Assembly: GCA_003427395.1 (NCBI GenBank)
Contig: BFEA01000036.1
Coordinates: forward strand, 3,590,011 to 3,614,013
DNA length: 24,003 bases
Reading direction: 5' to 3'
Origin: Chara braunii
Lineage: Eukaryota > Streptophyta > Charophyceae > Charales > Characeae
The position numbers were made by a program, and so were the translations under genes. Positions 22,304-24,003 of the stretch are shown one piece after another. Each line of letters begins with the position of its first letter. Position 1 is the stretch's first letter. The notes under the pieces are model-generated. The model was not told the origin of the DNA and did no database searches. It worked only from the letters and a program-made list of their open reading frames with translations.

Positions 22304-23307
22304 CCTGAGGGCACATACCTGGTATTGGCGATGGTCTGCATTGGTCGACATCTTCAAGTACTTCGTTGGATGCTGACGTCAACAGTTGCATTTTCAATAA
22401 GTAGGCAGATAGTAGCTGTGTAGTGAGTAGGCTGGGCGCCGAGCGCCAAGTAGGGAGAAGGACCTGGATACTTACGTTGGTGATAGCGAGAGCCAGCGCT
22501 CATTGACAATCTATTTTCAGTGTTACGATTCTCCAATGGTGTTATATTGGTGCAATGCTGCTTTCTGGACACACTGATACTTTCTGGCTTTCGATGTGAT
22601 TGTGCAATCTGGATTTTGTCCTCTCTCTATTGCTCATTTTCCTTGCACAACGTTGCTTACTCTAAACCAATGCACTAACAAAACTGTTACACAGCCCTGT
22701 TACACTGTCTGAAGTGACTGTAGTCATGAAGTCACGATCCTGTTCTATCGCCGGAAGAATGTCATCATTACTTATCCTAACTACTTCTACCCTCGTCTAT
22801 TGCTCAGTCTAAAGCGGCTGACGTGGCCCCGCCACTGCCCTGTCCTAACTTCGGCTAAGGTAGGCCCATCTTCACCACACAGGGCGCTGCTGTATCTCCA
22901 TTACTTCCTATCTCCTATCCCCAGAGGTTTGAACCCCACCAAATTAAACCATAAAGCCTGTAATTCGCAGGCAGAACCTTGAATGAACCTCCCCTCTATC
23001 CCCCTAACTTCCATCTGGTAAAGACCTAAGAGGCTAAGAGAGAATGTAGGAGTCAGCCCCTCAGCCATCAGATTTCCTTTGGCCCAAGTCCTCTGGAACC
23101 ACAATGGTCCCTTACGTTGCCAATCTGCTCTAATCTGCTCTGATTACTAACCTGATCTGTGTCAAAATTGCATTTTGGGTCTGAGCCAAGGACCAATGTT
23201 CCTCCCGAAACAGAGCTGCTTTTCTTGCCTGCCAAATAACTGACATGATTGCCCCTCTGGAGGAATCAGCCACATATCCATGGCCTTGTGTGTAGTAGAC
23301 AGTGTAG
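22304..23307. other. Low-repeat spacer
   Basis: No long homopolymers, with balanced composition. It contains CAATCTGCTCTAATCTGCTCT (a short duplication at about 23120) and GACTGTAGTCATGA at about 22719, which repeats 14 bases of the inverted repeat edge at about 9730. Frames are short (up to about 70 codons). It could be promoter or 5' untranslated sequence of a gene to its right, but no specific signal supports this. Confidence 0.4.
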
Positions 23308-23987
23308 GGCGTCATTTTTTCGGACTTCCCTGTCAAGATCCATAAGTTGGGCCAATCCTACATCAAACAGGTTTTCGGATGGGCTTCATCTACCAATTCC
23401 CCCAAGACCACCTGCCTCATCATCGGACTCATCCTAGGTTACTACATATTTGAATTTTTTAGCAGGCACGTCATCGGAAAAAATATGCTGTGTAAAAATT
23501 GCCCTATCATTGCAATTGTAGCAGGCACGGCATCAATCTACCAGCCAAAGATGCAGAAGGTTTAGCAGAGTTGTTCGAGGAGAAATTGTCGTTGACGAAA
23601 AGTATAAAAGAGCAAAACGACAGACGCTTTGTTGCAAATTGCAATTGTCTGACGGCAAATTCGACGACATGTGACACATGCCAACATCTATATCAGTCCA
23701 GGCCTTGGTCACACAGCAGTGATCACAAAAACAAGCACCATGAAAAAAGGAGAAAAAGAAAGGTAGCGTGAATCAGGAAGTAACAATTCAAAGGCACCAT
23801 GATATCTGATCGGGGGGACCATCGGAGAAAAAGAAAAAAAAAACGAAACAAAAAGGTACAGAATGAATCTCAACTCATGCAATTACCTCCCTCCACGGAG
23901 AAAGAAAACCTCCCTTCACGAAGCGAGGTAGATAGTAGCTATGCTTGCAGGGGTGCCCTGTATAGCGTTAGGAGAAGTGGTAGGTAG
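23308..23987 (+). CDS. Possible partial gene or pseudogene, two frames, unknown product
   Basis: One frame is open from 23308 to 23565 (no ATG at its start) and encodes a hydrophobic stretch, about residues 34-53 (TTCLIIGLILGYYIFEFF), that could span a membrane. A second frame is open from 23496 to 23771 and encodes an acidic/basic amphipathic segment (DAEGLAELFEEKL, LTKSIKEQNDRR), a Cys cluster (CNCLTANSTTCDTC) and a basic end (KRRKRKV). After TGA (23769) and TAA (23784) the same frame reopens (23787-23987) with another basic stretch. Composition looks coding and microsatellites are absent. The duplicated AGCAGGCACG (23461 and 23520), each preceded by a pyrimidine-rich or TTGT-AG context, could mark 3' splice sites. 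A real gene with introns, a frameshifted pseudogene or chance all remain possible. Confidence 0.25.
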
Positions 23988-24003
23988 GTCGTGAAAGATG
24001 AAA

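Overview
This is a eukaryotic, repeat-dominated, essentially intergenic window. The recognisable RNA genes are decayed copies of spliceosomal snRNAs: four near full-length U6-like copies, one fragment, and one 5' portion of U2. The U6 copies have a short GTCC-TTCG-GGAC type 5' stem and an AAATCGAGAAATGGTC-like 3' end, which is the plant and green-alga form rather than the animal form. I infer a green-lineage host; a large-genome streptophyte alga would fit, but species cannot be proven here. No complete protein-coding gene can be supported.

Layout. 0-3 kb: a U6 copy, LINE/SINE tails, a GA-containing retroposon (R1) in two inverted copies, a 21-bp minisatellite and weak tRNA-like remnants. 3-5 kb: long GAA/CAG tracts with an opposing TTC arm, then an A-tailed retroposon-like segment. 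5-7.4 kb: nested inverted repeats, CT/GT/GA/AGAC microsatellites, an uninterrupted run of 66 G, and two U6-like copies. 7.5-9.1 kb: a SINE-like tail followed by two LINE 3' ends. 9.5-12 kb: a perfect 32-bp inverted repeat and a composite landscape of GC palindromes, A-rich blocks, (GATT)n and (CA)n. 12-12.9 kb: a cluster of U6, U2 and U6 retrocopies. 13-16 kb: reverse-strand LINE/SINE tails and a degenerate ~450-bp tandem repeat. 16-17.26 kb: hairpin-rich tandem repeats, an expanded (GAAAA)n tail and a coding-like fragment. 17.27-18.68 kb: a second, near-identical copy of 7744-9117 that begins right after two back-to-back Tn5 mosaic ends and stops at an N; this is almost certainly an assembly artefact. 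18.7-20.3 kb: more GC-palindrome family members and a reverse-strand LINE tail. 20.4-22.3 kb: a low-complexity region with a hammerhead ribozyme candidate, then long CA and ATG microsatellites. 22.6-24 kb: the least repetitive part, with coding-like frames at the right end.

How it fits together. Many blocks end in A runs (T runs where the element lies on the minus strand), as expected from retroposition with poly(A)-type tails. A recurring tail family carries two small stem-loops, each with a 5-bp stem and 7-nt loop. Their stems change in a compensatory way between copies, so they look like RNA structures kept for recognition by a LINE reverse transcriptase and borrowed by SINE-like elements. 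The same kind of machinery could have copied U6 and U2. The hammerhead candidate, the tail hairpins, the GC-palindrome family and the adapter-marked false duplication are the results most worth checking.
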